Notes: generated from the letters alone by a model not told the origin. A stretch of DNA of 60,000 nt from Lingula anatina (GCF_001039355.2 NW_019775408.1:236144-296143); one strand, 5' to 3'. Positions 24,501 through 36,937 are shown, numbered from the stretch's first letter. Translations and numbers: made by a program.

Positions 24501-27050
24501 GGGAAATGAAAAGCTCTCCATTCTGTAACCTTTATATATTTTTATACAGTCATTAATTTCAAGTTTTGTCTTTTGGAGTAAGATTTTGGACATTTTAAAG
24601 ATGTTTATAGTAATAACATGTATACAGATATTTCCTGAGATAATTAAATTATTAATATTTTTAATAGCTCTGGTTTTGCTGTCACCAGCTCGACTGGCTG
24701 AAATGTTCCTGATGTCTCAATTGGAAGAGCCATGGGTTGTTGTAACTCCTGCTAAACATTGTCCATAGAGTTTATTTAAGTGTATGATATTATGACAAAA
24801 AAAAAAAGGAAATTAAAAATAAGATAATTTTTTTTTGTTTCATATTTCTCCAGCCTTGCTTCCGCTGTCAGCGCCGTGGCTGGTTGAGGTGTGGCAGATG
24901 TCGTGGGCGTGGCCAGGTGCGCTGTAACTCTTGTGGAGGTGATGGTAGGAAAAGAGTCTACAGGCAGAAAGAATGGCAAGACGTCAGATGTGGTTCCTGC
25001 GGGGGAGATGGAAGGAAAAGGTACGGGCTGTAATTTTAATAAAATCAGGGGACCAGAGAAAAGACTAAAGCACAATTACTGTTATTCTTCATTTTGTTTA
25101 AGAATATAAGCCTCAAAGGCCAATTTTGCATCAGTGGTGCCGGTTTTGAATTTGGTGGTTAAATCAAGTTTGGGGTTTGTAATAGTTGTAAGGCCCTCTG
25201 TTTTATAATCATGGTGCAAGTTGAACATGGTTACAAGTATAACTCTGTGTCAGTTGTTTTTTTTTGTGTGTGTATGGGGAGGGGGCAACAGATATAGGAA
25301 CACAGTGTACATTGTGCTACAGTAATCATTTAAAACTCACAATCATAATCCCAGGTTAATTGTATAATAAACTATATTGTCATTTCCAGGTGTCTGACGT
25401 GTGGAGGAGACGGCAGGGTGACCTGCTCCAAATGTAAAGGTTACAGAGACTTGGAGCGCTATGTTAAGCTAGCAGTGATATTGTACGTGTTATTTAATGT
25501 CATATAATCCAAACCATCACACAGCTTATCTGTTTTGATTACCAAAACAGAAAAGAACAGGAGTTTAATTTCCTTCATGCATTCATAACAGTTTCATATA
25601 ATGCAAATCAATTACAAAACTTAAGAATACATAATTTAATACAATGAAAAATGAATATTAGTAATTAGAAAAATAATCACTCTTAAAGCATTTCACTTTA
25701 AGTGTATATCTAAATTTTAAAGAGGGATTGTAAGTATAACTTTTGCTATTTTCTTATGTAGTACTAACCATATTGAAGACTATATACTGGAAGAGACAGA
25801 CATGCCTGATGAGTTGGTCCGAGATGTAGGGGGAATCATTATCTTTGAGCAAGTTCTGCCGCAGGTAAATTTCTCCTTACTCTTGCTCTCAATCTCTCTC
25901 TTTTACACAAATAATATATTATATAAATAAAACAACAATGACAATATAACATTTCAAGATAATTCCTCATCTATTACATTTGTTTTAGCACCACCCAACT
26001 TACCAATTTGAAAGTGAAAGCTTCATGTCCTGATTATTAATCAATAATTTGAAGAACATATTCCAATAAGTCCAAATGTTCATTGATCTCCCAACGGTGG
26101 GGAACTGGCAAATTTTTGTGTAAATAGCACTGAACTGCAGACAGAGCGACTTCTGAACAAACTTTTAACAAGACTTAGTCTTAGGTTTTGGCTGATGAAC
26201 TTCACGACCAGCATCTGCAGTTTTTATATATGTAATCATTTTCCTCCATTTTATTGTCTTTATTCTCTTTAATCTTTTACTCAGCACCCTGTGTAACATG
26301 TGATGTTTTTATGTTATTGCTTCTGGTCTGGTTACCTTCAGGTGTGGCCAGTCACACAGTACCCCGTGCCTCAAATCAACCAGAATTCGGTGGCTCTGGT
26401 AGAGAAACACAGTCGAGCATTTCCTAATGAAAGACAGTTAATGCAGGTGGGTGGTTTGTTATACACAAAAACAACTGACACACTATATTCAAGTACCAGA
26501 TTTCTATTTATTATTGTTTTATGTGTACTGATTTGCCACAGCATACCTGATTTGATAACTAGAAAATATGCCGTCACGAGCTACATTTTCCTTTATTTAG
26601 GTTACTGTGATTATTCAAATTGGGGTGGGGCACCAGTTCACTTTTAAAATTTGCCAAATGTACACTTTTGTTTATTTATTATTTATTTGGAATTTTCAAT
26701 TTTTAGCTTAGTCTATTGTTAATGATATGTTTAACAATAGACTATCAATTTGAGTATTTAATTTTCAGCAACCTTGGTAAATTAAATTTCCTTTGAAAGG
26801 TAAATTTTGGCTCACAGGTTTGTTGCAGCAGCTACAGTAATTATAGAAAATTGCTAACATCAAAACTCATTGTATTAATGTGCAAGGGTTTTCTCCTTTG
26901 CAGAAACAAGAATTGCGTGCAGTACCAGTGTCAGAGGTCAACTACACATGGAAGGAGGTTAACACGCGTTTTTGGGTGTATGGCAATGAGCGTCAGGTTT
27001 ACGCTCCGGATTACCCACAGCAGTGCTGTTGGGGATGTGAGATTCTCTAA
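21546..27050 (+). CDS. SSUH2: SSUH2-like protein with Pro/Gly repeat and DnaJ-type zinc-finger region (5' end missing)
   Basis: Homologue of human SSUH2/C. elegans ssu-2, a poorly understood family (human SSUH2 is linked to tooth development). Exons 21546-21845, 22347-22475, 22678-22756, 23428-23557, 24215-24400, 24854-25020, 25390-25482, 25762-25864, 26342-26446, 26904-27050, all in phase: 1439 bases, about 479 residues. An upstream exon ending in phase 1 is required and was not found. Order: YAGPPPGQG repeats; a seven-Asp run; the family core (SAEQAREALLQYVAEQCCYG, FAEARKTFYDYDPFRGQ, DGPQYGQAPMPW, VPHTS); six CxxC motifs (CFRC, CGRC, CNSC, CGSC, CLTC, CSKC), most followed by GxG-like residues as in the DnaJ cysteine-rich domain; and the C-terminal VNYTWKEVNTRFWVYGNERQ...CCWGCEIL. 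Cysteine pairing implies zinc binding; biochemical function is unknown. Tail-to-tail with NOPCHAP1. Confidence 0.9.
21563..21751 (+). repeat. Coding minisatellite, seven 27-bp units
   Basis: Seven in-frame units of 27 bases encode YAGPPPGQG-type nonapeptides inside the first SSUH2 exon found. Unit five has Leu for the first Pro, and unit seven starts YSG and ends GQG. Third-position changes between units show they are not freshly amplified. Confidence 0.9.
22757..23045. repeat. Degenerate ATACC-type short tandem repeat
   Basis: An SSUH2 intron starting at the donor GTAAATACC consists of about 290 bases of ATACC/ATGCC pentamers with many substitutions. The repeat begins right at the splice donor, so length changes could affect splicing of the upstream exon. 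Confidence 0.7.
23652..23680. repeat. Poly(A) run
   Basis: Twenty-nine consecutive A bases inside an SSUH2 intron, immediately before a decayed copy of the CAGGCCCGTAGCC MITE family. It could be a retroposon tail, but no SINE body was recognised upstream. Confidence 0.7.
23708..23770 (+). mobile_element. Truncated MITE of the CAGGCCCGTAGCC family
   Basis: This segment resembles the right half of the full-length element at 45234-45401: CCACTTTTTCAGAAAAAG followed by ACCC, CCTTTGAAAT and ending GGCTATTGGCCTG. The left terminal repeat is absent. Confidence 0.5.
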
Positions 27051-27366
27051 TCTGTTATTGGACAATGTCAGTCATGTGACTTTTTAGCTACTGGAATTTT
27101 AAAACATTTGAACTGTGATTGGGTTATAGTATTTCACTCTCTTCAAAGTTGGTGCTTTGTCAGTAAGTGGGACATACTTTCCCTTTCAGAGAGTTTAAGG
27201 CTCTCTGTAATACACTAAAAATTTTACAATTAACTACTAGTAAGCATAAAAATCAGAAATGTCGTTTGAGTTAACTTTTGCATCCTTGGTTCAAACCAGT
27301 GAAGCTGAATCAAAATGAGTGTCTTTGTTTTGTTTTTATTTTTTAATTTACTTGTTTATCTATGTT

Positions 27367-27446
27367 TTACACTCAGGTAAAAGTAAACTGGAAAAAGAGA
27401 TTATATTTATCTATTTTTTTTACACTCGGGTAAAAGTAAATTGGAC
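27367..27446 (+). repeat. Short direct duplication
   Basis: The phrase TTTACACTCAGGTAAAAGTA (27367 on) recurs about 52 bases later with one change, in the SSUH2 3' UTR. Confidence 0.5.
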
Positions 27447-27750
27447 ATAATGTATTTCACATGAAAACAAATTGCTATTCTTTGACAGACATATGTAAGC
27501 ATTCAAACAGTAAACTGCTAAAAAGTATCCATAAAATTTTTTTAACTAGATTAGATCCATTTGAATGAACTTTTTAAACAATTTAAATGTGAAATTTATT
27601 TATTATTTGGTTGTTTTATAAGAAGTGATCTCTTGTGTTGTTATAGTATTTTTACATTTAGAATAATCTCTGATATCTGTGACAGTCCTGGAATATTTTC
27701 TATTTTAATATTTACTTTTAATTTTCAACCCATTGCAGTAAGGATAGTTA

Positions 27751-27756
27751 AATAAA
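27751..27756 (+). terminator. Poly(A) signal of SSUH2-like gene
   Basis: AATAAA about 700 bases past the SSUH2 stop codon. The convergent NOPCHAP1 signal lies about 350 bases further on, so the two 3' ends face each other without clear overlap. Confidence 0.5.
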
Positions 27757-28103
27757 ATGTATACCTGGAAGGGGAGTTTCAATTTCAATAAATATATTTT
27801 ACTGTATGTATCATATTTTACTTTGATATTTCATTATTTAATATAATTATATTAACATCTTAAAGATAACTATTTGAGAGTGTTATTACCTGATCAACTT
27901 GAAGCTGACTGTAAGTATACCACCTTAAGAACAAGCAAAATACATACTCAAGACAAACTCAGACCAGGCAACATACTAATATGGCTGATCAAAAAACTTG
28001 GTTCTCATGGTTGAAATTTATAATTATACTCAACTACAAGATACTGACCTTTTTAAGGCAAAAACAGACATCACTTTCCTGTAATTGTACTGATTTCACA
28101 ATG

Positions 28104-28109
28104 TTTATT
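28104..28109 (-). terminator. Poly(A) signal of NOPCHAP1
   Basis: AATAAA on the minus strand, the first one below the NOPCHAP1 stop, giving a 3' UTR of about 630 bases. Confidence 0.45.
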
Positions 28110-28738
28110 TTAATACAACAAAACATTAGATATGAAAGTAACAAAATGACTCAATTTTTGGTCAAATGTATCATTCAAGTGAAATTAAACTTCTGTATTG
28201 TCCACATTTGGTTTCATTGGAAGACTCCAACGAAACCTAATAAGTGTAGACTACCTCCTTCAGTAGTCTGTAGCACACCTTCAACATAAAAAAGGAAAAT
28301 TGTTTTAAAAAAAACAGCAGCTGCTTAAAGTGTATTACCAGATTCCCAGTAAAACAAATAAATGCAGAATCTGACACATTTTACAAATAATTATCAAATA
28401 AAATGAAACAAATACAGAACAGCCATCAAAGAGAGTGCCATGTGGGGCCATTTCTCTTTCACAATAATTTTTGATAAGGTCAAACATGATGATAAAGGTT
28501 TGATAAATTCAGAAAATTGAAGATAAAATCTATATATGAAAGAAAATTAATTCAAAACAACTGCTTATATATTTGACTGGGCTGTCCAGTGACTTGCCAC
28601 TGAGTACTAGTACTGTAACACAATCTTTGTCACAGGCTGATGCCAAATCTAGCAGTTCAGTTTCCTCAAAGCAGGTTGCCAACATCACAGACTAGCTAGG
28701 AAATATTGTGAAGGATACACCGTTTCCTAAATAAACTA

Positions 28739-30138
28739 CTACCTTTCCATCTCAGTCTGCTGTTTATCATTCTCACTAGATGTCTCCCCAACTTCTTCAA
28801 TTTTGCACCTATTGCCTCTCCGTCTATTTTTAGATAACTTAATGTTTTTCTCAGTCACTGAACTGCATGGAAATTCAATATCAGTGTCACTATCACTCAC
28901 AGTTTCTGCTTCGTTTTCATCTGAACTTGTGTCTGATGACTCTTCTTGTTCCACAAGAGCAAGGTTCTGAAACAATCAAGTAAAATAAAATAATGCCTCT
29001 ACTATAACTGTACAGTAATTTATGCTTTTAAATTTACACCTCAGGCTTTATACTGTATGTATAACTACCATTTAATATAAAACACAGTAGCATATTGTTA
29101 TCAAATAGATTTAAAATTTGAGTACTTGAAAAATTCTCATAGAAATATTAAAACCATGTTAAATGTTAAACTCAAATACTGCACAACACTTGTTTTTCAA
29201 GAACCATCTATACCTAAGGAAACAAAAATATAATAGTACTAACCATTTCTATAACTTGGGCTTCAGCATCATCAATGTGTTCAATATCTAGCTTTTCTGG
29301 ATTGCTTTTCAGAATTTCCTGAATTTGAAGTTGGGCTTCCTCCATTTTTGGCAGAAAGGATTTGACCCTGCTCAAAACTGAAGTAAAGTGATCAAAGATC
29401 ATTATTATTATTACATTTTTACAATTATAATTATTATGCTGTAGACGTTTGGTTTAACTTCCCAAGTTCATCACTTACAACATATCAATCCAACAACTAA
29501 AATTGAAACAAACCTGAAGATGGCTCTGTCCTGTATGTTTTTAATCCATTCTTTACTGGCTGTGCTGACTTCTTAGATATAACTAGGAAATCAGCTGGAT
29601 ATAGAAAAAAAAAAAAAAAACATTCAAACTGTGTAAACTATATAACACTTCTATCTACCAAATGTATGTGAATTAATGCAGTCTTATCAATCTGAGAAAT
29701 GATACATACTGTATACACGTGTGTGTACTTGTATGCGAATTTTCTATCAGATGTTGGACCCATAATACACAAGATAATACGCAGGCAAAAGCAAACCAAG
29801 AAATGAAAAGCTTAGTTAAACATGCCAGAGCTTGGTTTAATCGAAACAAATACCAGATTTTCAACAAACGGAGTTTTTTAAAGCACTGTTTGACTTCAAA
29901 ACAAAACGACAAAACCTCGACAAATTTTCCAGTTCCAATTAAACTTACATTGCGTTTATTAGGTCTATTTCGAACTTTAAGTGCGAAAATTGAAAGGGTT
30001 ACTCTTACGATTTGATCCTCCTATGTGAAGCAGGTCTTTAGAAGTAGAACATTTAGTTGTAGCAGTGCTCATTTCACAAACAGGCTGCAATATCGTGTCC
30101 CCACAACCACGAGAATCGTTTCCTATGGGCGCAGACAT
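28739..30138 (-). CDS. NOPCHAP1: NOP protein chaperone 1 (C12orf45 homologue)
   Basis: Nuclear assembly factor that links NOP58 to the R2TP/RUVBL machinery during box C/D snoRNP formation in vertebrates. Four minus-strand exons: 30138-30009, 29594-29514, 29377-29244, 28966-28739; 573 bases, 190 aa (human 185). Matches to C12orf45, in order: SKDLL-IGG near residue 35; ...EPSSVLSRVKSFLPKM (human ERSPLLDQVQTFLPQM); LDIEHIDDAEAQVIEM (human FNIENIDGPHSKVIQM); LALVEQEESSD leading into a Ser/Asp/Glu-rich acidic stretch; VTEKNIKL near the C-terminus (human VTIDNIKL); and a basic NRRRGNR patch. The start ATG gives MSAPIGND; nothing longer is in frame. Similarity is low outside the central block, as is normal for this fast-evolving family, but exon phases and motif order agree throughout. 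Confidence 0.85.
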
Positions 30139-30503
30139 GTTTACTGATGCATCATGGGCGATGTAAATTTGTTCTAAAAATAAATTAATAAAACGAGAAC
30201 AAAACGCTAAAAACAGAAAGAATCAAGTAATGTGAAATTAATAACAATAAACCAGTTGTAAGGAATAACCTTGTTGTCTACTAAATGTTTTAAAACGGAG
30301 TTGCCGAAAATAAATCTGTGACCTGCTGCAATCCGTCTGCAACTTTCGAGGGCTTCAAGAGTGGTAAGCTCTGTCTGGTAGTTTCTCTCATTAAAGCTAC
30401 GTTCTCTACTTTAATTACAACCCTCAGTCTGTTTGCTTAACCGTCACCCATTATTTTCATTCAAACGATACCTATGGAAAGTTGTAAAAGGCCAATTTAG
30501 GCT

Positions 30504-30693
30504 ATTAAATAGGGGCCGTAGCGATAGTCCGAAGGTTCAATAGTCCGAAGGTTCATTGGTCCGAATGTTCACTATAGAACCTTCGGACCAATGAACCCTT
30601 GATTAGAAAATCGATAAAAATGTTACCACTTTTCGGACCAATGAACCTTCGGACCAATGAACCTTCGGACTATCGAGACGCCCCCATTAAATA
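30504..30693 (+). mobile_element. 174-bp MITE with sub-repeated inverted ends and 8-bp target duplication
   Basis: Element 30512-30685 is flanked by identical octamers ATTAAATA (30504-30511 and 30686-30693). Left end: GGGGCCGTAGCGATAGTCCG; right end inverted: GGGGGCGTCTCGATAGTCCG. Each arm of about 60 bases is built from repeats of a roughly 16-base unit, TGGTCCGAAGGTTCAT, so the whole can fold into a hairpin. An 8-bp duplication fits the hAT superfamily, though the ends are not the usual CAG type. No coding capacity. Confidence 0.85.
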
Positions 30694-33600
30694 CTTCATG
30701 TCTTTTCGGCAACAATCCACCATTTACTTATTATTGGGCCAGCATTAAGCTCGCCTGTCCTGATTTGTGTGTTTAATAGAGTTATTCTGGTTAGATCTGC
30801 AACACTTACGGTTATTTTGGGGTAGTCACATATGCCGTGGATGGCACCACATTAGATTTCGGATGAATGTTATCTAACTTGCTGAATGTACTAAGTAGTC
30901 GTTGTCTTCGTGATTGATTTGGGGGGGGGGTTTAAATTGTACAATTTTTAAATTGAAGAAAAATTAATTCACAGCTCTGCATTGTGGAAGAAAACAGGTT
31001 GTGGAATATTTAAAGAAACTACTGTCTAGGGCAACTGCTGTTGTATCTATAGAAAAAAATAGCTCTATTTTACTTTGACATAGACGATGTTTTTGCCAAG
31101 ATGTGTAACAAGTGCTTTATTACAATATTTAGATCTATACACTGTATGTTAAAACTTTATTTGTGAGAAGTGATATAGCCAAAGGCATTAGGAACTAATT
31201 ATTGGTTCAAAGTTGACTTTTTGGTTGCCTTTTTTTCATATTTTACAGTTGATAGTCTATGTCAACTCCACCCTTTGAGTCACTGAAAAAGAAATTATGA
31301 AAAAATAATATTCAGATTTTAGATATAAATTATTTCAGACGTAAATTATTTAAAAGTGACACATGTTTCTATCCATTACCTGCAAATAGCAGAACTAATT
31401 TTTAGGTGTGTGAGAAGTGAGAGAAGCATTTTTTTTCTACATGTTGATAAAAAAAGTGAAAACACAGAAACTTATTAATGAATTAATTGATTAATAAACT
31501 ATTAGTTGAATAGTTAGTAAATGTTTTAAGTCATATTCTCACTAATAAATGATATAATGTTAATCAAACAGTACTTTTTTTGCTGTTAAAAATGTTTTCG
31601 TCCTTGAAATAAAGCCTGTTATAAATTTAAATGAGATCAGCATGACATTATTCTCGTGCACAGACAAATACCTTGAAGTTCCTTGTACAAAGTAAACTCA
31701 CCCACTCACTGACCGTGAATAAATCCTCTTCTCTGAATAAACTCCTGTGGTTTAACACATGAGTGCACACTAAACCAAAGGGATAAAAATTCATCTGCAG
31801 TCTTGTGTTTAGCTATCAACCATCGCATGCGCTTGATCATTCGTTACATGAGAGAATAGTCCCGAGGATGGCAGTGTTATTTTTCATGTTGTGATTGTCA
31901 AGATGAAGCGCAGTATTTAAAAGGTCTCAAAAGCTATTGTGTCTAGTCATTGTAATTACTGTCACAGTGGTTCAGATGTGGAAAATGTCAAGCCACCAGT
32001 TGGACAGATTTTTAGCAGCAGCTGTGCATTTCCGTGGGCATTATTGGAACTAATTGACAACAAATTAATCTATTATAAGCCCCTCCTCCTCCAGGAAGAC
32101 ATTGAGATTGGTCTCAGTGACAGTGATAATAGTTTAGTTTAGATGGACATGGGATTTTGGGAACTTTCAACCAGGTAAGGTTTACTGATTAGTGTGGGTA
32201 GTGACATGGCCAAAATTTTGACGATCCTATTTGTCGCGGCTTGCTGGTTATAGTAAAAGGATACAAATACCCTCCAGGTAGGTGTGGAGACTTTTGGTCA
32301 TGTGAAGTAGGGAAGTCGTTGTTACCACTTATCATTATATTATTATTATATCGTATATCCTTATACATGTAGCCTGCTGACTGATATACACTGTCACTGA
32401 AGAATGTTGGAAGTCTGTAGGCGTGTTCACACTTAGTTTCACAAAGCAGAATTTTTTTTAGTCCAAACATTGCAAAGCAGATACATTATTGAAATTCCCT
32501 TTTGTGTAATGCCTATACATATATGTGCCATCTCCAAGGTAAGTGGTTTGCAAAAGGATTGATAGGTGGAATTACAGATTTATTACATAGGAGGGATTGC
32601 AATTCAAAGATTCGAAGATTCTGCTGTCAAAGATTGGGATTAAAACCCGTTTTGTGGAAAGTGATCTGAACATGGCTCTTGCCTGTTTGTAGGAGTTCTA
32701 TCAACATGATACTTAAGATAAGGTTGCTATATAGTCAGTAAGAACATGGTGACTATCAGAAGTAGACATTTAATTAATTGCTACATGTACACTGTATTTG
32801 TCAGATTGTGACTGTTAGATGTAGACAATGATTGCCTTATGCCGTTCTTTATAAAGAAAATGACACATGTTGGCCTTATGAGGATACAAAGGAGAATTGT
32901 TTATATTGCAGGCTAAGGTAGGACATGTATCCTGATTTAATTTACACGTTATGCACTTGTGAATGTGCAAAGAAGAGAAAACATTAAAAATGGATTTTAA
33001 AAAGAACAAGCACAATATTGTTACGTATCAAGTACAACTTGTGAGAAATATAACATCTGTCCATGCAGCAATTTACTCAGGGCAGCTCATTATTAAAATG
33101 TTTATTCTGTCTCCATGGATTGGTATGTAACATCTTTTATTTAAACCTAAATGTGGCATCCATCCAGACAGGTCACCAGTGTCAAATTTAGCCCAAGCAT
33201 GAACTCAGGTTTTGTTTTCCATGAGTTGTAGTCCGGGTTGTTTCTGTGATAAAAAGATAATTTACAAGCAGAATGGCAGGTAGAGTTGTTATTATATGAA
33301 TTTATGGTTTTGACTACCAGGCTACCCATCTTTTCCAAGTGAGTATAAATTCTATTTATTGATAATGATATAAAACATGTCCAGTTTGAGAAAGGACAGT
33401 TAGCAAATCTGTCATACTGGGAGGAATCAAACTTGCATAAAAAGGGCAAAAGAGTGAAAAACCATTTTGACAGCTGTGACTAAAGAAAAAAAAAAGAACA
33501 AATTCCTTTCATGTGGAACTATAAAAGATGAGTGCTTTGATGTAACATAATCTTTTAGTAAACACTGTACCAGCATTGAAAAAAAAAACACAGTTTAAAT

Positions 33601-33930
33601 TTGAAATTCTCTTACCAAAAAAGAGGAAGTACACAGTTTTCATCAGTTATTTATGTATGTGCAGTACATGCAATGGTTTGGATAAATAGACAAGGACCCT
33701 AAGTATATTGCTTTCCATGAATCTCCAGTTGAAATGTCACCTCAAAGAAAACTACTAGTTTATGTGGCATTTAACCAGTAAAATAATGTTGAGGTTTGAT
33801 TATTATAAAACAGTTTAATTTTAAAGAAAAATGTTTGTACAAGATAAAACTGTGTGACATCTAAGATAGCTCAGAATACAGGGAACTGACTCTGTTTATA
33901 TGCCAGTACTAAAAGTCACACATCCAAAAT

Positions 33931-34097
33931 CAGGGGCGGATCCAGAGATATTTTCTGACAGTCTTCTAAATTATCATTGTTGATCCATCTTCCATTCTTG
34001 ACCGTCTTCCGACAGAAATATTAGATGGCTGACAATGTAAACTTGAAAATCTGACCGTCTTCCAGCAGACCCAGAAGACGGCCTAAATCCGCCCCTG
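33931..34097 (+). mobile_element. hAT-like MITE, CAGGGGCGGAT family, copy 1
   Basis: Terminal inverted repeats CAGGGGCGGAT...ATCCGCCCCTG; 167 bases; internal phrase TTTTCTGACAGTCTTC and GACCGTCTTCC. Both flanks show AAAAT directly beside the ends, a possible 5-bp duplication. Related copies lie at 42265-42433, 47041-47210 and, inverted, 48590-48690. Confidence 0.75.
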
Positions 34098-35308
34098 AAA
34101 ATAGAATCTTAGATCCATTGCTCCAAGGTGTAATTTACAGTGCTGATAAGTTTAATTTACTCTCTAAAATATGGAGGAATGAGAGAAAGCATGATATATA
34201 CAGACAAATTATTTACTCAGTTTTCATGTTTTTACTAGTAAGTCAAACATCCACAACTGAAGTCTTATTGAACATCCCTAGCTGACTGCATCTTAAAAAC
34301 ATTTAATACACTCGGTGCATTTAACATGATGCGGGTTTAAAACATCATTCTAGCAATGAATAACTACAGTGATCACAATACCATACTATTAAGGTTGTTA
34401 TTGGTTTCATTAAATATTCAGGTGCAAAGCTTGCAGTCCACAATGTGGAGTTACACTGTTGCCGGACAATGAAGGCTCTTGTGATATCTGAGTTGCAATT
34501 GGTTAGAAAATTTCTTTAAAGCTTTTCTAATTCTTTAACCGACTTGATATCAGTCAGATTAACTGGTATTAAGTGTCTCAAGCTAAAAGTGATTCTGATA
34601 TTGATTTAGTAAGAGCCGTCCTTAATTTCTTCTCACCTAGAACAGGTACATATACGGTGTTAAAAATTACTGTCTTAATATAGATTTTAATTTATTTTAA
34701 GAAATAAGAGAATCACTGGAAGTTGAGGTTTTTGTAGGAAAATCATTTGCTTATTTGAAACAAACTACCTGATGATGGAATAGAAATTGTGTACTGGTAC
34801 TAGTTTGCCTGTGTTTGAGTGCGGGTATGCATGTGCATGCACAAACTGGATCCGAAGTGGTCAAGTCTGCAAATTATGGAATTTGCATACTAGTATTGAG
34901 AAGCACAGTTTCAGTTGCACTTGATGCCTTATGTGGGGTCAAAATTCAGTTTTGTTTATGTTTGTGTAATGTGCAGATGTTACCAGTATTTTCTGAAACC
35001 TGATTAATAAAGGGATTTTTAGATAAGAAGGTATATATTTGCATACAGTGTATGTTTAGCACAAGGTGGGAAGACTCAACAGGCTGTGTATAACAAAGCC
35101 TAGGAAATGGATGGATCAAGACCATATGAAGCAAGGTATATATGAAGCAAACAAAAAGGAAATTAATAACAAGCACAAAATATTGAAACAAACAAACCCA
35201 TTTTGAAGAAGTCTTAAAACAAAGAATGTAAGTAATTAATTAAAATTATTTCTTCTTGGGTTATCATTGGTTCATTTGGAATACCAAAAACAAGCAAACA
35301 AACAAACA

Positions 35309-35330
35309 ATAAATAAATAAATAAATAAAA
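35309..35330. repeat. (AAAT)n microsatellite
   Basis: Short tetranucleotide run in the non-coding interval upstream of the SLC41 gene. Confidence 0.7.
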
Positions 35331-35772
35331 GGAAAATAACAAAATATGTAAAATATGTCTGTGTAATGGGAGAGGGCAGTTTTATATATGGGAGTTAAAA
35401 TTATTTGAACTCGGCATTAGTATGCTGGTGGTTTGATTATTATAATGATATACCTGTAGTTTTATGAAGGTTTTACAAGACTTCTGTGTCAGTCCTGCTT
35501 ATCATAAAGTTTTGATTGTCAGTGAATATTAAGATATAATGGTTTATTAAATATTGTATTTAGAAATTCTGTTTTGGAATACATTATTGAGAGATACGGG
35601 CACAATGAATGACAAGTACAGCAAAACTCACTTATTTCTTTAACTAATCCAATTTTAACGCGTGTGGTATATTTTTGACTAGCTGATGTTAATTTCTGTG
35701 GATTTATAACTACCATTTAGTATGAGGTTTGTTGGAGTTGACCATAACTTAAAATTAAAGGTGCCACTACTA

Positions 35773-35773
<1 letters not shown>

Positions 35774-35849
<76 letters not shown>
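35774..35849. repeat. (AT)n microsatellite
   Basis: Seventy-six bases of pure alternating AT, likely length-polymorphic and able to extrude a cruciform. Confidence 0.95.
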
Positions 35850-35852
<3 letters not shown>

Positions 35853-36348
35853 ATAAAAGCTGACAGTGCACAGTTCAGAACAATATTGGTCCACATAAAG
35901 TTTTACTGTCTAATCTGAGCTATTGAGAGTCTGCCAATTTAAGACACAACTAAATGCCAGTTAAATTGAAGCTGGACCTATGAAATTGTGTGAATTTGTT
36001 CGGTTACTGGTCACCTCATTTCTGCTTGAAGTTTGAGCATTTGAGCTCTTAAGACCAAGTGTGCCAGAGAGCCAGTACACCAAAATAGGTTTATAAATTT
36101 GGAATGAGTTGTTGTAAGCCATCAGATTTACTGTTGGTCAACACAGACAGTTGGACAGATGTTATACTGGGTCTGAAGGCTTATTAGCAGTGTGTATATG
36201 AATGACTAAACTCAACTGTTTCATTGTGTCTGATATACTGATGCACCTTTCATTATTTTATTTATCTTTTATTCGTAAGCTCACAACAAATATTTTCATT
36301 TCAGATTTGATTGTTTCTATTTACAAGAATATCGTTGTTCATTACAGG

Positions 36349-36429
36349 ATGAACGAACTGGGACACAGGCACCAAGGGCCACAGATATTCCACAGCCAAA
36401 ATGGCGGACATGGATTCCTTGCCGACTAG
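36349..36429 (+). other. Upstream ORF overlapping the SLC41 start codon
   Basis: The putative 5' UTR exon begins at the acceptor ATTACAG|G at 36347. An ATG two bases in opens a 26-codon frame ([11 protein letters not shown]...) that runs over the transporter ATG at 36401 in another frame and stops at 36427-36429. If the mRNA includes it, scanning ribosomes would meet it first. Confidence 0.45.
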
Positions 36430-36937
36430 ATCGAGTGCAAGACTGAGGCAAAGACGTCAGAGAGCTGCAGCAGGAGACTCAGACGTAACAGACAAGAAAG
36501 AACATCTAAAATCCCCCGTGCCAAAGATGATGGAAGTGAACATTCACGATGATAATATTGATGTTACGTCCCCACACCATCGCCTTCTTCACGAGGATGG
36601 CGAGCAGCAGAGGACGTCGGATGGAGAGGCGAATGGTGGCACCAGCATAAGAACCGCCCCTGAACCCAGTGATACTGAAACAGTACTTAATGAACAAGAA
36701 TTAAAGAAAGGACTTCTGGGTAAAGACTCTGACGATGATCTCCATGAAAAAAAATTGACCGGGAAAGAAGAGACAGAGTTCACAATTCTTCTTCAAGTGT
36801 TGCTGCCCTATATCATTGCAGGGTTTGGAACTGTGGCTGCTGGTATGGTGTTGGATATTGTACAGGTTAGGCAAAGGTTCTGATGTCTGAAGTAGCTTAA
36901 AGAAGTCATGAAGTTTTTCTTTCCATTTGAGTTTCCT

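Larger units (their letters stand above)
30139..36347. other. Long gap between NOPCHAP1 and the SLC41 coding exons
   Basis: Contains two MITEs (30512-30685, 33931-34097), a long AT microsatellite and an AAAT-type repeat near 35309-35330. Protein-coding exons could not be supported. A TATTTAAAAG motif near 31912 and a strong CAG|GTAAGG donor at 32174 could mark the promoter and an untranslated first exon of the SLC41 gene, spliced to the acceptor at 36347; this is inference. Confidence 0.4.

Noticed and set aside
35679-35894. Frame with poly-Ile-Tyr
   Set aside because: Translation of the AT microsatellite.
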